Shown one piece after another: positions 1 to 6,487 of a stretch of DNA of 16,407 bases (the first letter of the stretch is position 1; each line of letters begins with the position of its first letter). A program made the position numbers and the translations under genes. The stretch is from Clostridia bacterium (GTDB lineage Bacteria > Bacillota_A > Clostridia > Oscillospirales > CAG-272). Under the pieces are notes generated by a model, which worked only from the letters and a program-made list of their open reading frames with translations, ran no database searches and was not told the origin of the DNA. The stretch covers positions 1-16,407 of the forward strand of contig JAFQLG010000076.1 in NCBI GenBank assembly GCA_017414605.1, given 5' to 3'.

Positions 1-1741
1 ACGCGACACATATGACATAAAGGATCCCGAGGTGGTTCTTGTTCATTTGACAGGCACTCCCCGCAAGGGTATCGGCCCTCACGACGTTGCTATCGCGCTT
101 GTCGGCGCGACGTTCGGCAACGGTTTTGTCAAAAACAAGGTGCTCGAGTTTGTAGGTGATGGCGTCAGAAATCTTCCTATCGACTTCAGAAACGGCATTG
201 ACGTTATGACAACCGAGACCACGTGTCTTTCTTCAATCTGGGAAACGGACGAGGTGGTTAAAAAGCACTATGAGGTGCACGGGCGACCCGAGGAATATAA
301 GGAATTAAAGCCCTCAGGCGTTGCATATTACGATTCTATGATAGAAATAGACCTTTCGAGAATGGAATCTATGATAGCGCTGCCCTTCCATCCCTCAAAC
401 GCATACACTATAAAAGATTTTTTGGCAAACGCCAAAGAGATTCTGTCAAAGGTGGAGGCCGAGGCAAAGGTCAAATTCCCGGGGTGCGATCTTGATCTTG
501 TGTCAAAAGTACAACCTGACGGCAGCGTGCTTGCCGACCAGGGCATTATTGCAGGCTGTGCGGGTGGTATGTTTGATAGCATCGTTGAGGCAAGTAGCAT
601 TCTTGGCGGCGGCAACGTTGGAAACTCTTACTTTAACTTGTCGGTCTACCCCACAAGCGTTCCCGTATCCTTGGCATTGACGCGTGCGGGTGTGACTGCC
701 GATCTTTTGCAAAGCGGCGCGGTCATTAAGCCCTCTTTTTGCGGTCCCTGCTTCGGCGCAGGTGACGTCCCTGCCAATAACGGCCTTTCACTCCGCCACA
801 CAACGCGCAACTTCCCCAACCGCGAGGGTTCAAAGCCCGGCGAGGGTCAGGTTGCGGGCGTTGCGCTTATGGACGCGCGATCTATCGCGGCAACGGCGGC
901 GAATGGTGGCAAGATAACACCCGCAACGGACGTTCATTACGAATACACCCCCATTGAATACGAATTTGATAACTCGGTGTATCAGAAGCGCGTTTATTAC
1001 GGATATGGCAAAGCAGATCCCAGCCAAGAGCTTATTCTCGGTCCCAATATCACAAGTTGGCCCGATCAATATGAGCTTTCGGACAATCTCTTGCTTGAGC
1101 TGACGGCAGTAATTCACGACCCCGTAACCACCACAGACGAGCTTATCCCCTCCGGCGAAACAAGCAGTCTGCGATCCAACCCCCGCCGCCTTGCAGAATT
1201 TACTCTCTCTCGCAGAGTTCCCGAGTACGTTGGACTTTCAAAGGCGGTTGCAGCCAAGGAAGCGGCTCGCCGTGAGGGTGATACTGCCCCCGAGCTTATG
1301 GATATTCTTGCAAAAGTAGGCAACGCGGCAGAGCTTGCGAGAAACACACAGTTTGGCTCCTGCGTATTTGCCAACAAGCCTGGTGACGGCTCAGCGCGCG
1401 AGCAGGCGGCGTCCTGCCAGAAGGTGCTTGGCGGCTTTGGCAACGTATGCTACGAGTTTGCCACCAAGCGCTATCGCTCAAACTGTATAAACTGGGGCAT
1501 TATGCCTTTCACCATCGCCCCTGATTCCAAATTTGACTATGAACCGGGAGATTGCATATTCGTTGACGGCATAAGGCAGGCGCTAACAGACGGAAAAGAA
1601 GAATTCTACGCCAAGGTGGTGCGCAGATCAGGCGAGGTTGAGAACATAACCTTGTATATCAAAGGCTTGACCGATGAGGAGAAGCAGATATTGCTTGCGG
1701 GCTGCCTTATGAATTACTACAAAATAAAAAACGGCAACTAA
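1..1741 (+). CDS. Aconitase-superfamily hydratase (YbhJ-like), 5' end outside the window
   Basis: This is the C-terminal ~579 residues of a hydratase of the aconitase superfamily. The frame is open from base 2, and its first visible residues (RDTYDIKDPEVV) are interior protein sequence, so the GTG at 32 is not the start. Family members of this type are about 750 residues, so some 170 are missing. Three candidate [4Fe-4S] ligand cysteines are visible: one in GCAGGMFDS (codon 557-559) and the pair in CGPCFGAG (codons 740-742 and 749-751). The swivel-domain motif GDGSAREQAA and the later FATKRYRSNC segment match aconitase active-site regions. It lies 21 bases before isocitrate dehydrogenase, so conversion of citrate to isocitrate is the most economical role. 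That substrate is inferred; several YbhJ-like proteins are annotated only as hydratases. The stop is TAA. Confidence 0.9.
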   Translation, partial: RDTYDIKDPEVVLVHLTGTPRKGIGPHDVAIALVGATFGNGFVKNKVLEFVGDGVRNLPIDFRNGIDVMTTETTCLSSIWETDEVVKKHYEVHGRPEEYKELKPSGVAYYDSMIEIDLSRMESMIALPFHPSNAYTIKDFLANAKEILSKVEAEAKVKFPGCDLDLVSKVQPDGSVLADQGIIAGCAGGMFDSIVEASSILGGGNVGNSYFNLSVYPTSVPVSLALTRAGVTADLLQSGAVIKPSFCGPCFGAGDVPANNGLSLRHTTRNFPNREGSKPGEGQVAGVALMDARSIAATAANGGKITPATDVHYEYTPIEYEFDNSVYQKRVYYGYGKADPSQELILGPNITSWPDQYELSDNLLLELTAVIHDPVTTTDELIPSGETSSLRSNPRRLAEFTLSRRVPEYVGLSKAVAAKEAARREGDTAPELMDILAKVGNAAELARNTQFGSCVFANKPGDGSAREQAASCQKVLGGFGNVCYEFATKRYRSNCINWGIMPFTIAPDSKFDYEPGDCIFVDGIRQALTDGKEEFYAKVVRRSGEVENITLYIKGLTDEEKQILLAGCLMNYYKIKNGN

Positions 1742-1751
1742 ACCTTTTTGC

Positions 1752-1755
1752 GAGG
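1752..1755 (+). promoter_or_regulatory. Ribosome binding site deciding the icd start
   Basis: GAGG ends 7 bases before the ATG at 1763. It lies inside the apparent N-terminal extension that would begin with TTG at 1748, so that extension is not translated as coding sequence. Confidence 0.7.
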
Positions 1756-1762
1756 TAAACAA

Positions 1763-2977
1763 ATGAACAAAATCAAAATGGTAACGCCGCTCGTTGAGAT
1801 GGACGGCGACGAGATGACCAGGATCATCTGGAAAATGATAAAGGACGAGCTTATTTTGCCCTTCGTTGACCTCAAAACCGAATATTACGACCTGGGTCTT
1901 CCCGAAAGAGAGAAAACTCGCGACAAGGTCACCTTTGACTCAGCTTACGCTACGCAAAAACACGGCGTTGCCGTAAAGTGTGCAACTATAACGCCAAACA
2001 AGCAACGCGTTGAGGAATACAATCTTTCAGAAATGTGGAAATCGCCCAACGGCACTATCCGCGCAATTCTTGACGGTACGGTGTTCCGCGCGCCTATAAT
2101 CATTGACTCCATAAAGCCCGTGGTGCGCAACTGGAAAAAGCCCATAACCATAGCCCGTCACGCTTACGGCGACGTGTACAAGGCAACCGAATACCGCGTG
2201 CCCTCGGCCGGCAAAGCCACCCTCTCATTTGCAGGTGAGGACGGCACCGAGTTTTCAAAGACTATATATGACTTTGAGTGCGCAGGAATGCTTCAGGGTC
2301 AGTATAACAAAGACTCTTCAATTATCAGCTTTGCTCATTCATGCTTCAAGTTTGCCATTGACACACGTCAAGACCTGTGGTTTTCCACCAAGGACACCAT
2401 ATCCAAGCAATACGACCAGACCTTCAAGCTCATTTTTGAGGAAATCTACAACAAGGATTACAAGCAAGAATTCGAGGAGCTTGGCATTGAATATTTCTAC
2501 ACGCTCATTGACGACGCCGTTGCACGCGTTATAAGAAGCGAGGGGGGCTACATCTGGGCTTGCAAAAACTATGACGGCGACGTTATGTCGGATATGGTAT
2601 CCACGGCATTCGGCTCTCTTGCCATGATGACCTCGGTGCTGGTTTCTCCTGACGGAAAGTACGAATACGAGGCGGCTCACGGCACAGTAACTCGCCATTA
2701 TTACCGCTACTTAAAGGGTGAAGAAACCTCCACAAACCCCATGGCTACCATTTACGCCTGGTCGGGCGCGCTCCGCAAGCGAGGCGAGCTTGACGGGCTT
2801 TCCGAGCTTGTCACGTTTGCAAATAAGCTTGAGGAAGCCTGCATTGACACGCTGAACGACGGCATTATGACAAAGGATCTCGTCGGTCTTGTCAGCGAGG
2901 GCTGCACCGCAACCGCCGTAAACACAAAGGACTTCATTTTAGCGATCAGAGAAAGGCTTGAGGCAAAGCTCAAGTAA
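1763..2977 (+). CDS. icd: NADP-dependent isocitrate dehydrogenase (homodimeric, eukaryote-like type)
   Basis: It catalyses oxidative decarboxylation of isocitrate to 2-oxoglutarate with NADP+ in the cytoplasm. The protein is 404 residues, normal for the type resembling human IDH1. Visible motifs are [16 protein letters not shown] for substrate binding, Arg132 in ARHAYGD, the metal-binding aspartates Asp250 (LIDDAV), Asp273 and Asp277 (YDGDVMSD), and the coenzyme motif [10 protein letters not shown]. The ATG at 1763 is chosen because GAGG at 1752-1755 lies 7 bases before it; an in-frame TTG at 1748 has no such site. It probably forms an operon with the preceding hydratase and ends at the hairpin at 2986. 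Its 2-oxoglutarate and NADPH would feed glutamate synthesis, since many anaerobes run only this oxidative branch of the TCA cycle. That physiological role is inference. Confidence 0.96.
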   Translation: MNKIKMVTPLVEMDGDEMTRIIWKMIKDELILPFVDLKTEYYDLGLPEREKTRDKVTFDSAYATQKHGVAVKCATITPNKQRVEEYNLSEMWKSPNGTIRAILDGTVFRAPIIIDSIKPVVRNWKKPITIARHAYGDVYKATEYRVPSAGKATLSFAGEDGTEFSKTIYDFECAGMLQGQYNKDSSIISFAHSCFKFAIDTRQDLWFSTKDTISKQYDQTFKLIFEEIYNKDYKQEFEELGIEYFYTLIDDAVARVIRSEGGYIWACKNYDGDVMSDMVSTAFGSLAMMTSVLVSPDGKYEYEAAHGTVTRHYYRYLKGEETSTNPMATIYAWSGALRKRGELDGLSELVTFANKLEEACIDTLNDGIMTKDLVGLVSEGCTATAVNTKDFILAIRERLEAKLK

Positions 2978-2985
2978 TAAAAAAC

Positions 2986-3016
2986 ACCCATCCCGGAATA
3001 TGCCCGAGATGGGTTC
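2986..3016. terminator. Bidirectional terminator between icd and the MFS gene
   Basis: Arms 2986-2996 and 3004-3014 pair over 11 positions with one C-A mismatch (2993/3007) around a 7-base loop. Read on the minus strand the hairpin is followed by GTTTTTTATTA, a good U tract for the MFS gene. Read on the plus strand the tail is TTCTTTATAA, weaker but acceptable for icd. It sits in the 52-base gap between two convergent genes. Confidence 0.8.
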
Positions 3017-3029
3017 TTTATAATTCTTG

Positions 3030-4274
3030 TCAAAGCGCGCGGAATTTCTTCCACAAAGGTACGGCAACAGCGCATACCACTGTGCCAAGCAAGCATATTA
3101 TCACCCACGCAAAGAGCGTAGACGTCCATCCTTGGCTCACCTCAGCCAAAGCGGCAAAGCCGCTTGTAGCCGCAGCGGCACCTATGTACGTGAAAGCATT
3201 GAGAACTCCCGACATTGTCGACACAATGCCGTATTTAGCAAAGCTTTTGGGGACAATTGCGATCAGCATAAGGTTGACACCGTGCATACATCCCACGATT
3301 ATCGCCATAAGGATCATAGATGCCACCACAGAGCTTGTGAATTTATTTACAAGATAGAGTGCTATAGCACTGACAAGAGCCAAGCCGAATATCACGGCTC
3401 CGCAGGCTACCTCGTTCTTTATAAGCTTTCTGTACATAAGGTCGAACACCCAGAAGCTGAATATGCTGAATACGGCAAGGATCACCGTAGCCAATATTGA
3501 GTAATCCTCGGGCAATCCAAAGGTTTCAAGTAGAAAGGACGGCATCCAGTTGGTAACACCGTCACGCATCATTCCCTGAAGAGCTATTCCGAGCATTATG
3601 AAAGCTATCGGCAATACGACGATCCGAGGCAAGGATACGGCCTTTTTCGAGCTCTCCTGCTCCTTTTGTGTTTTCTCGGGTCGCACAAGCATCATATCGT
3701 CACGTAGCAGCTTGGAGCTTGCAACAATCCATATTGCCATTATGACCGCACCCACACCCGCGCAGGCAAGTATTACAACTCGCCAGCTCATAAACGAGAG
3801 CAGCAATGGGCACATCAGATACAAGAGTATAGTAGCTATAGATGAGCCCCATGATACGCGCACCGACGCATAACTGTATTCATTCTCGGGAATATATGCT
3901 GAATTCATACGGACTATAGGCGGCCAAAGCATAGCGTGTGCCACGCCGTTTATTGCCCATACCGCCGTCATAGCAGTTACAGTACGGCAAAAAAACATAG
4001 CCACATTGCAGGCTATCGCCAAGGCAAGTCCGCCCGTTAACATATACTGAGGTCTAATTTTATCTCCAATCAAGCCGCTGATCACCTGGCCTGCTCCATA
4101 CGTCACCGTCAGCGCAGTTATGACTATAGCGAGATCGCTCTTTCCAAGCGCCATGTCACTGCATACCTTTACCAGCATAACGGCCAAATTTATACGCATA
4201 ACGTAGCTTGCAAAATAAACCGCCAAAAAAAGATATGCTATCTGCTTTGTTCTTTTTGTTATCGCAGTACCCAA
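3030..4274 (-). CDS. MFS transporter, OPA (GlpT/UhpT)-like
   Basis: A polytopic inner-membrane transporter of 414 residues with about 12 hydrophobic segments, as usual for MFS. The N-terminal part (YFASYVMRINLAVML) and the segment after TM4, LWPPIVRMNSAYIPENE, resemble the organophosphate:phosphate antiporter branch. A charged cytoplasmic loop near the middle (RPEKTQKEQESSKK) separates the two six-helix halves. Substrate cannot be told from sequence; many gut Firmicute OPA-like proteins are uncharacterised. The start is TTG at 4274-4272, 7 bases after AGAGG (4286-4282). An upstream in-frame ATG at 4328 lies inside a hairpin and lacks a ribosome binding site. No promoter is visible in the 66 bases after the CNNM gene, so co-transcription with that gene is likely. 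The stop is TGA, the only one among the genes here. Confidence 0.88.
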   Translation of the reverse strand: MGTAITKRTKQIAYLFLAVYFASYVMRINLAVMLVKVCSDMALGKSDLAIVITALTVTYGAGQVISGLIGDKIRPQYMLTGGLALAIACNVAMFFCRTVTAMTAVWAINGVAHAMLWPPIVRMNSAYIPENEYSYASVRVSWGSSIATILLYLMCPLLLSFMSWRVVILACAGVGAVIMAIWIVASSKLLRDDMMLVRPEKTQKEQESSKKAVSLPRIVVLPIAFIMLGIALQGMMRDGVTNWMPSFLLETFGLPEDYSILATVILAVFSIFSFWVFDLMYRKLIKNEVACGAVIFGLALVSAIALYLVNKFTSSVVASMILMAIIVGCMHGVNLMLIAIVPKSFAKYGIVSTMSGVLNAFTYIGAAAATSGFAALAEVSQGWTSTLFAWVIICLLGTVVCAVAVPLWKKFRAL

Positions 4275-4281
4275 AAAACAA

Positions 4282-4286
4282 CCTCT
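4282..4286 (-). promoter_or_regulatory. Ribosome binding site deciding a TTG start for the MFS gene
   Basis: AGAGG on the minus strand is followed by a 7-base spacer and TTG. This supports a start at 4274 and an N-terminus of MGTAITKRTKQ, directly before the first membrane helix. Confidence 0.7.
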
Positions 4287-4299
4287 TTTCTCATATAGC

Positions 4300-4335
4300 A
4301 AGGGTAATGACGGACAAAGGTCCGCCATTACCCTT
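4300..4335 (-). other. 16-bp intergenic hairpin between CNNM and MFS genes
   Basis: The arms 4300-4315 and 4320-4335 pair fully around a 4-base loop. On the minus-strand RNA every position pairs (one G-U); on the plus strand the same position is an A-C mismatch, which suggests it acts in the minus transcript. No U tract follows it on either strand: the minus tail is GCTATATGAG. A classical intrinsic terminator is therefore unlikely. It may be a processing or stabilising hairpin that adjusts the ratio of the two products. Confidence 0.7.
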
Positions 4336-4340
4336 AAAAA

Positions 4341-5879
4341 TTATAGCTTGGATGCCTCTGCATCTACCCCCACAGGAGCATCGTCAAGGGGCTCGGCTTC
4401 ATTCTCCGCCTCGTCCTCGTCGGGCTTTTCGATTATCTCAACCTTAACGGTCTTTTCGGGACGCTCGGCTTTTTTCTTGTCGTCGTCCTCATCATCATCC
4501 TCGTCCTCGTCGCGATCCTTCTTGCGATCGTCCTCGTCCTCATCCTCGGGCACAGCCTTTTCCTTAACGGTTACAAAGGTATCCTCGTTTCTGTGATCTA
4601 TGATGGAATTTACCTTTATCATAAGGTCCTCGGTCTCAAGATCTATCTGCGCTCCGTCCTCAGGTATCTCTCCCACAAGGCCGAATATATATCCACCAAA
4701 GGTGTCGCAGTCCTCGGTGTTGAATTCAACTCCGAGAGCCTCCGCAACCTCCTCAAGAGGTGCTACTCCGAGGATCTTATATCTGCGCTCCTCCTCGCTA
4801 AGACAAACTATCTCTTCAACGATAACGTCGTCCTTGTCGTCCATATCGCCAACGAGAAGCTCCAGAAGGTCGTGTATGGTGATAACTCCGTTGGTTCCGC
4901 CGTACTCGTCAACAACAACAGCAAAATAGTTTCTGGTTTCCTTCATATTGGAGAACAGCACGTCTGCCTTCATATTCTCGGGAACGAAATAAGGCTTTTC
5001 TGCTGCAACTCTGAGTGCATCCGCAACGCTCTTGCACTCGGCGCGGAAGAATTTCTTTATGTTGAGAACTCCAACGATATCGTCTGAGTTTTCTCCACAT
5101 ATGGGATAATATCCGTGACGCGACTGAGAAATAGTCTTTTTCCAATCGTCAAAATCGTCATCGCGATAAAGCATCTTAACGTCGCGGCGGTGCGTGCAGA
5201 CCTCGGAGATGAGTATATCGTCAAATTCAAAGATGTTTTGTATCATCTCGTTTTCCATGCTATCAATCGTTCCCGCCTCGCTGGAGGTGTCAAGCATTAT
5301 GCGCAGCTCTTCCTCGCTGGCAGCCTCCTCCTCCTCGTGAGGATTGATGCCAAAAAGACGCAAAAGACCGTTTGTTGTCTTGGTAAGCACCCAAACGAAA
5401 GGCGCAAATATCGCCGACATAAAGCGTATAAATCCGCAAAGAGCGAGCGACAGTTTTTCCGCATTCTTCATTGCAATTCTCTTGGGAACAAGCTCACCAA
5501 GCACTATGCTGAAGAATGAAAGCACAAGCGTTATCAGAATAACGAATACCACCTCGGGAATGGCGATTCCGTTGCCCCTGAGGAAATCAAATGAGTTCAC
5601 CCAATTAGTAAGAGGGGTTGCAAAGGTGTCAGCCGCAAATGCCGAGCCCAAGAATCCCGCCAGAGTGATGGCAACCTGTATGGTGGACAGGAATTTTGAA
5701 GAATCTTTTGTGAGCTTTTGCAGTCTTCTGGCACGTCTTCTCGTCTTGGCATTACCCTCTTCCACGAGCTTTTCTATTCTTGCCGAGTTCATTGACATAA
5801 ACGCCGCCTCGGCGCTGGCAAACACGGCGTTAAGCGCTATAAGTATTATTTGAAGTAATAAAGGCCCTATATAGTCCAT
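4341..5879 (-). CDS. CNNM/CorC-family (HlyC/CorC) transporter with CBS pair and acidic tail
   Basis: A 512-residue membrane protein of the DUF21/CNNM family, whose members are linked to Mg2+ (and other divalent cation) export or exchange. Order: transmembrane CNNM domain at about 1-190, with SAEAAFMSM near residues 22-30 and the conserved GELVPK at 128-133; a CBS pair at about 200-330 (DEYGGTNGVITIHDLLE is in the second); a CorC_HlyC domain at about 350-435 (DTFGGYIFGLVGEIP); then a 73-residue hydrophilic tail (440-512) rich in Asp, Glu and Lys. Most relatives end soon after the CorC domain, so the tail is an addition. The ATG is preceded by AGGAG at 5897-5893 with a long 13-base spacer; no nearer in-frame start exists. 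A 5' leader of about 260 nt with an internal terminator precedes it. Substrate specificity is not shown by the sequence. Confidence 0.92.
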   Translation of the reverse strand: MDYIGPLLLQIILIALNAVFASAEAAFMSMNSARIEKLVEEGNAKTRRRARRLQKLTKDSSKFLSTIQVAITLAGFLGSAFAADTFATPLTNWVNSFDFLRGNGIAIPEVVFVILITLVLSFFSIVLGELVPKRIAMKNAEKLSLALCGFIRFMSAIFAPFVWVLTKTTNGLLRLFGINPHEEEEAASEEELRIMLDTSSEAGTIDSMENEMIQNIFEFDDILISEVCTHRRDVKMLYRDDDFDDWKKTISQSRHGYYPICGENSDDIVGVLNIKKFFRAECKSVADALRVAAEKPYFVPENMKADVLFSNMKETRNYFAVVVDEYGGTNGVITIHDLLELLVGDMDDKDDVIVEEIVCLSEEERRYKILGVAPLEEVAEALGVEFNTEDCDTFGGYIFGLVGEIPEDGAQIDLETEDLMIKVNSIIDHRNEDTFVTVKEKAVPEDEDEDDRKKDRDEDEDDDEDDDKKKAERPEKTVKVEIIEKPDEDEAENEAEPLDDAPVGVDAEASKL

Positions 5880-5892
5880 TGTAAGATTTTTT

Positions 5893-5897
5893 CTCCT
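5893..5897 (-). promoter_or_regulatory. Ribosome binding site of the CNNM gene, unusually distant
   Basis: AGGAG lies 13 bases before ATG 5879 instead of the 5-8 seen at the other genes here. A small hairpin, GCGGC-5-GCCGC (5912-5926), lies just upstream. The weak spacing suggests modest translation or an additional control step. Confidence 0.5.
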
Positions 5898-5967
5898 ATG
5901 TAAAGTAGTATGCGGCAGATGGCCGCTTTGTATTATGTTTTTATATCTTTTTAACGTTTACGTGCCT

Positions 5968-6017
5968 AAAAAAAGCAAAAAAAGCACAGCCTACCCGATT
6001 TTTCCGTTAGGCTATGC
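5968..6017 (-). terminator. Intrinsic terminator inside the CNNM leader
   Basis: On the minus strand, GCATAGCCTA (6017-6008) pairs with TAGGCTGTGC (5993-5984), 10 bp with one G-U, around a 14-base loop. It is followed by seven Ts (5983-5977) and, after GC, seven more (5974-5968). It lies about 125 bases downstream of the promoter at 6176-6148 and about 90 bases upstream of the ATG at 5879. No gene ends before it, so it is a transcription attenuator or the end of a small RNA. Confidence 0.85.
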
Positions 6018-6141
6018 ACACTTTATGAGATATAATGAAACGTATGTACATGGGACAAGACACCTAAAACACAATTGCAAGTGTCCGTACTATCACCGTC
6101 GTCCATGGTCGTTTATATACCTTCCTCTCTTTCGTTCATTG
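5968..6141 (-). promoter_or_regulatory. Structured 5' leader of unknown class (candidate riboswitch or attenuator)
   Basis: The leader starts near 6141 on the minus strand. Possible closing helix P1: AATGAACG (6140-6133) with CGTTTCATT (6042-6034), one bulge. Inner helix: CATGGAC (6107-6101) with GTCCCATG (6056-6049). Apical helix: GACAC (6085-6081) with GTGTC (6063-6059). A purine-rich stretch, GAAAGAGAGGAAGG, lies between P1 and the inner helix. The intrinsic terminator follows P1 directly. This is the layout of a transcriptional riboswitch, but I recognise none of the M-box, yybP-ykoY, NiCo, fluoride, ydaO, T-box or cobalamin conserved motifs. The inner part also contains a 27-codon ORF (6106-6023). 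It could alternatively be an independent small RNA. Confidence 0.55.
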
Positions 6142-6147
6142 ACCCTT

Positions 6148-6176
6148 ATCATATCATATACGTATGCCAAAGTCAA
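6148..6176 (-). promoter_or_regulatory. Sigma-A promoter for the CNNM(-MFS) transcript
   Basis: On the minus strand TTGACT (6176-6171), a 17-base spacer and TATGAT (6153-6148) form a near-consensus promoter. The predicted start, near 6141, falls at the first base of the candidate P1 helix. It diverges from the riboswitch promoter at 6288. Confidence 0.75.
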
Positions 6177-6242
6177 GGAATCCGTCCCCTTATTAACACT
6201 TTATTTACATTTAACGAGCCTTTTTGCGAATAAAGGTGCAAA

Positions 6243-6273
6243 TTTTTCCTACAATTATAAAATGTAGGAAAAA
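6243..6273. repeat. Perfect 11-bp inverted repeat, candidate operator
   Basis: TTTTTCCTACA (6243-6253) and TGTAGGAAAAA (6263-6273) are exact reverse complements around a 9-base AT-rich spacer. As RNA the Ts would precede rather than follow the stem on both strands, so this is not a terminator. It ends 14 bases before the -35 of the ATPase promoter and lies in the divergent region of two transporter units, a typical place for a dimeric repressor or activator. The cognate regulator is not in the window. Confidence 0.55.
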
Positions 6274-6287
6274 ATATCGCGCCCCAC

Positions 6288-6316
6288 TTGACAAAAGGCT
6301 TGCCGAGTGATAAAAT
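6288..6316 (+). promoter_or_regulatory. Sigma-A promoter of the riboswitch-ATPase transcript
   Basis: TTGACA (6288-6293), a 17-base spacer and TAAAAT (6311-6316). The predicted start near 6322 lies just before the first aptamer helix at 6324, so almost the whole leader is the riboswitch. Confidence 0.8.
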
Positions 6317-6321
6317 AATGA

Positions 6322-6440
6322 CAATAAGGGAGTAATCGGCGCGTTGCGCGATAAAGTCAACATCATGGGCAAAAAGCGCTCTGGCTTTATCCTAACTGAT
6401 GAGACTTATCTGTTCAATCGGAGCGGGTAAGCCTTTTTTA
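6322..6440 (+). promoter_or_regulatory. yybP-ykoY (Mn2+) riboswitch with its terminator
   Basis: The conserved elements of the family are in order: GGGAGUA (6328-6334), GUCAACAU (6356-6363) and CUGAUGAGAC (6396-6405). P1 pairs ATAAG (6324-6328) with CTTAT (6405-6409). A long helix pairs GATAAAGTC (6350-6358) with GGCTTTATC (6383-6391). The expression platform uses that same 3' strand: GGCTTTATCC (6383-6392) can instead pair with GGGTAAGCC (6425-6433), and CTGAT (6396-6400) with ATCGG (6417-6421), followed by six Ts (6434-6439). The two folds exclude each other, as expected of a transcriptional ON switch. The family is established as Mn2+-sensing and often precedes P-type ATPases and other Mn exporters. 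Confidence 0.92.
6383..6440 (+). terminator. Conditional terminator of the Mn2+ riboswitch
   Basis: GGCTTTATCC and GGGTAAGCC pair over 9 bp with one bulged U and one G-U, with an inner CTGAT/ATCGG helix, then TTTTTT. Formation takes away the aptamer's long-helix 3' strand and the conserved CUGAUGAGAC element. Confidence 0.75.
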
Positions 6441-6487
6441 TGTTAACCGAACCGAAATTCTTATAAACTTATAAAAGGAGAAAGGAA

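Noticed and set aside
32..34. GTG as the start of the hydratase
   Set aside because: The frame is open upstream to the window edge with sequence that continues the family, and the protein is about 170 residues short of normal.
4275..4328. N-terminal extension of the MFS protein from ATG 4328
   Set aside because: That ATG is inside the intergenic hairpin and lacks a ribosome binding site; AGAGG with a 7-base spacer supports TTG 4274.
5935..6267. 110-residue plus-strand open frame in the divergent region
   Set aside because: It runs antisense through the leader, terminator and promoter of the CNNM unit, has no ribosome binding site, and resembles no protein.
6295..6435. 11-bp pairing of AAAGGCTTGCC (6295-6305) with GGGTAAGCCTTT (6425-6436) as a giant terminator
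   Set aside because: The 5' arm lies between the -35 and -10 boxes and is not transcribed. The terminator is explained better by 6383-6392 with 6425-6433.
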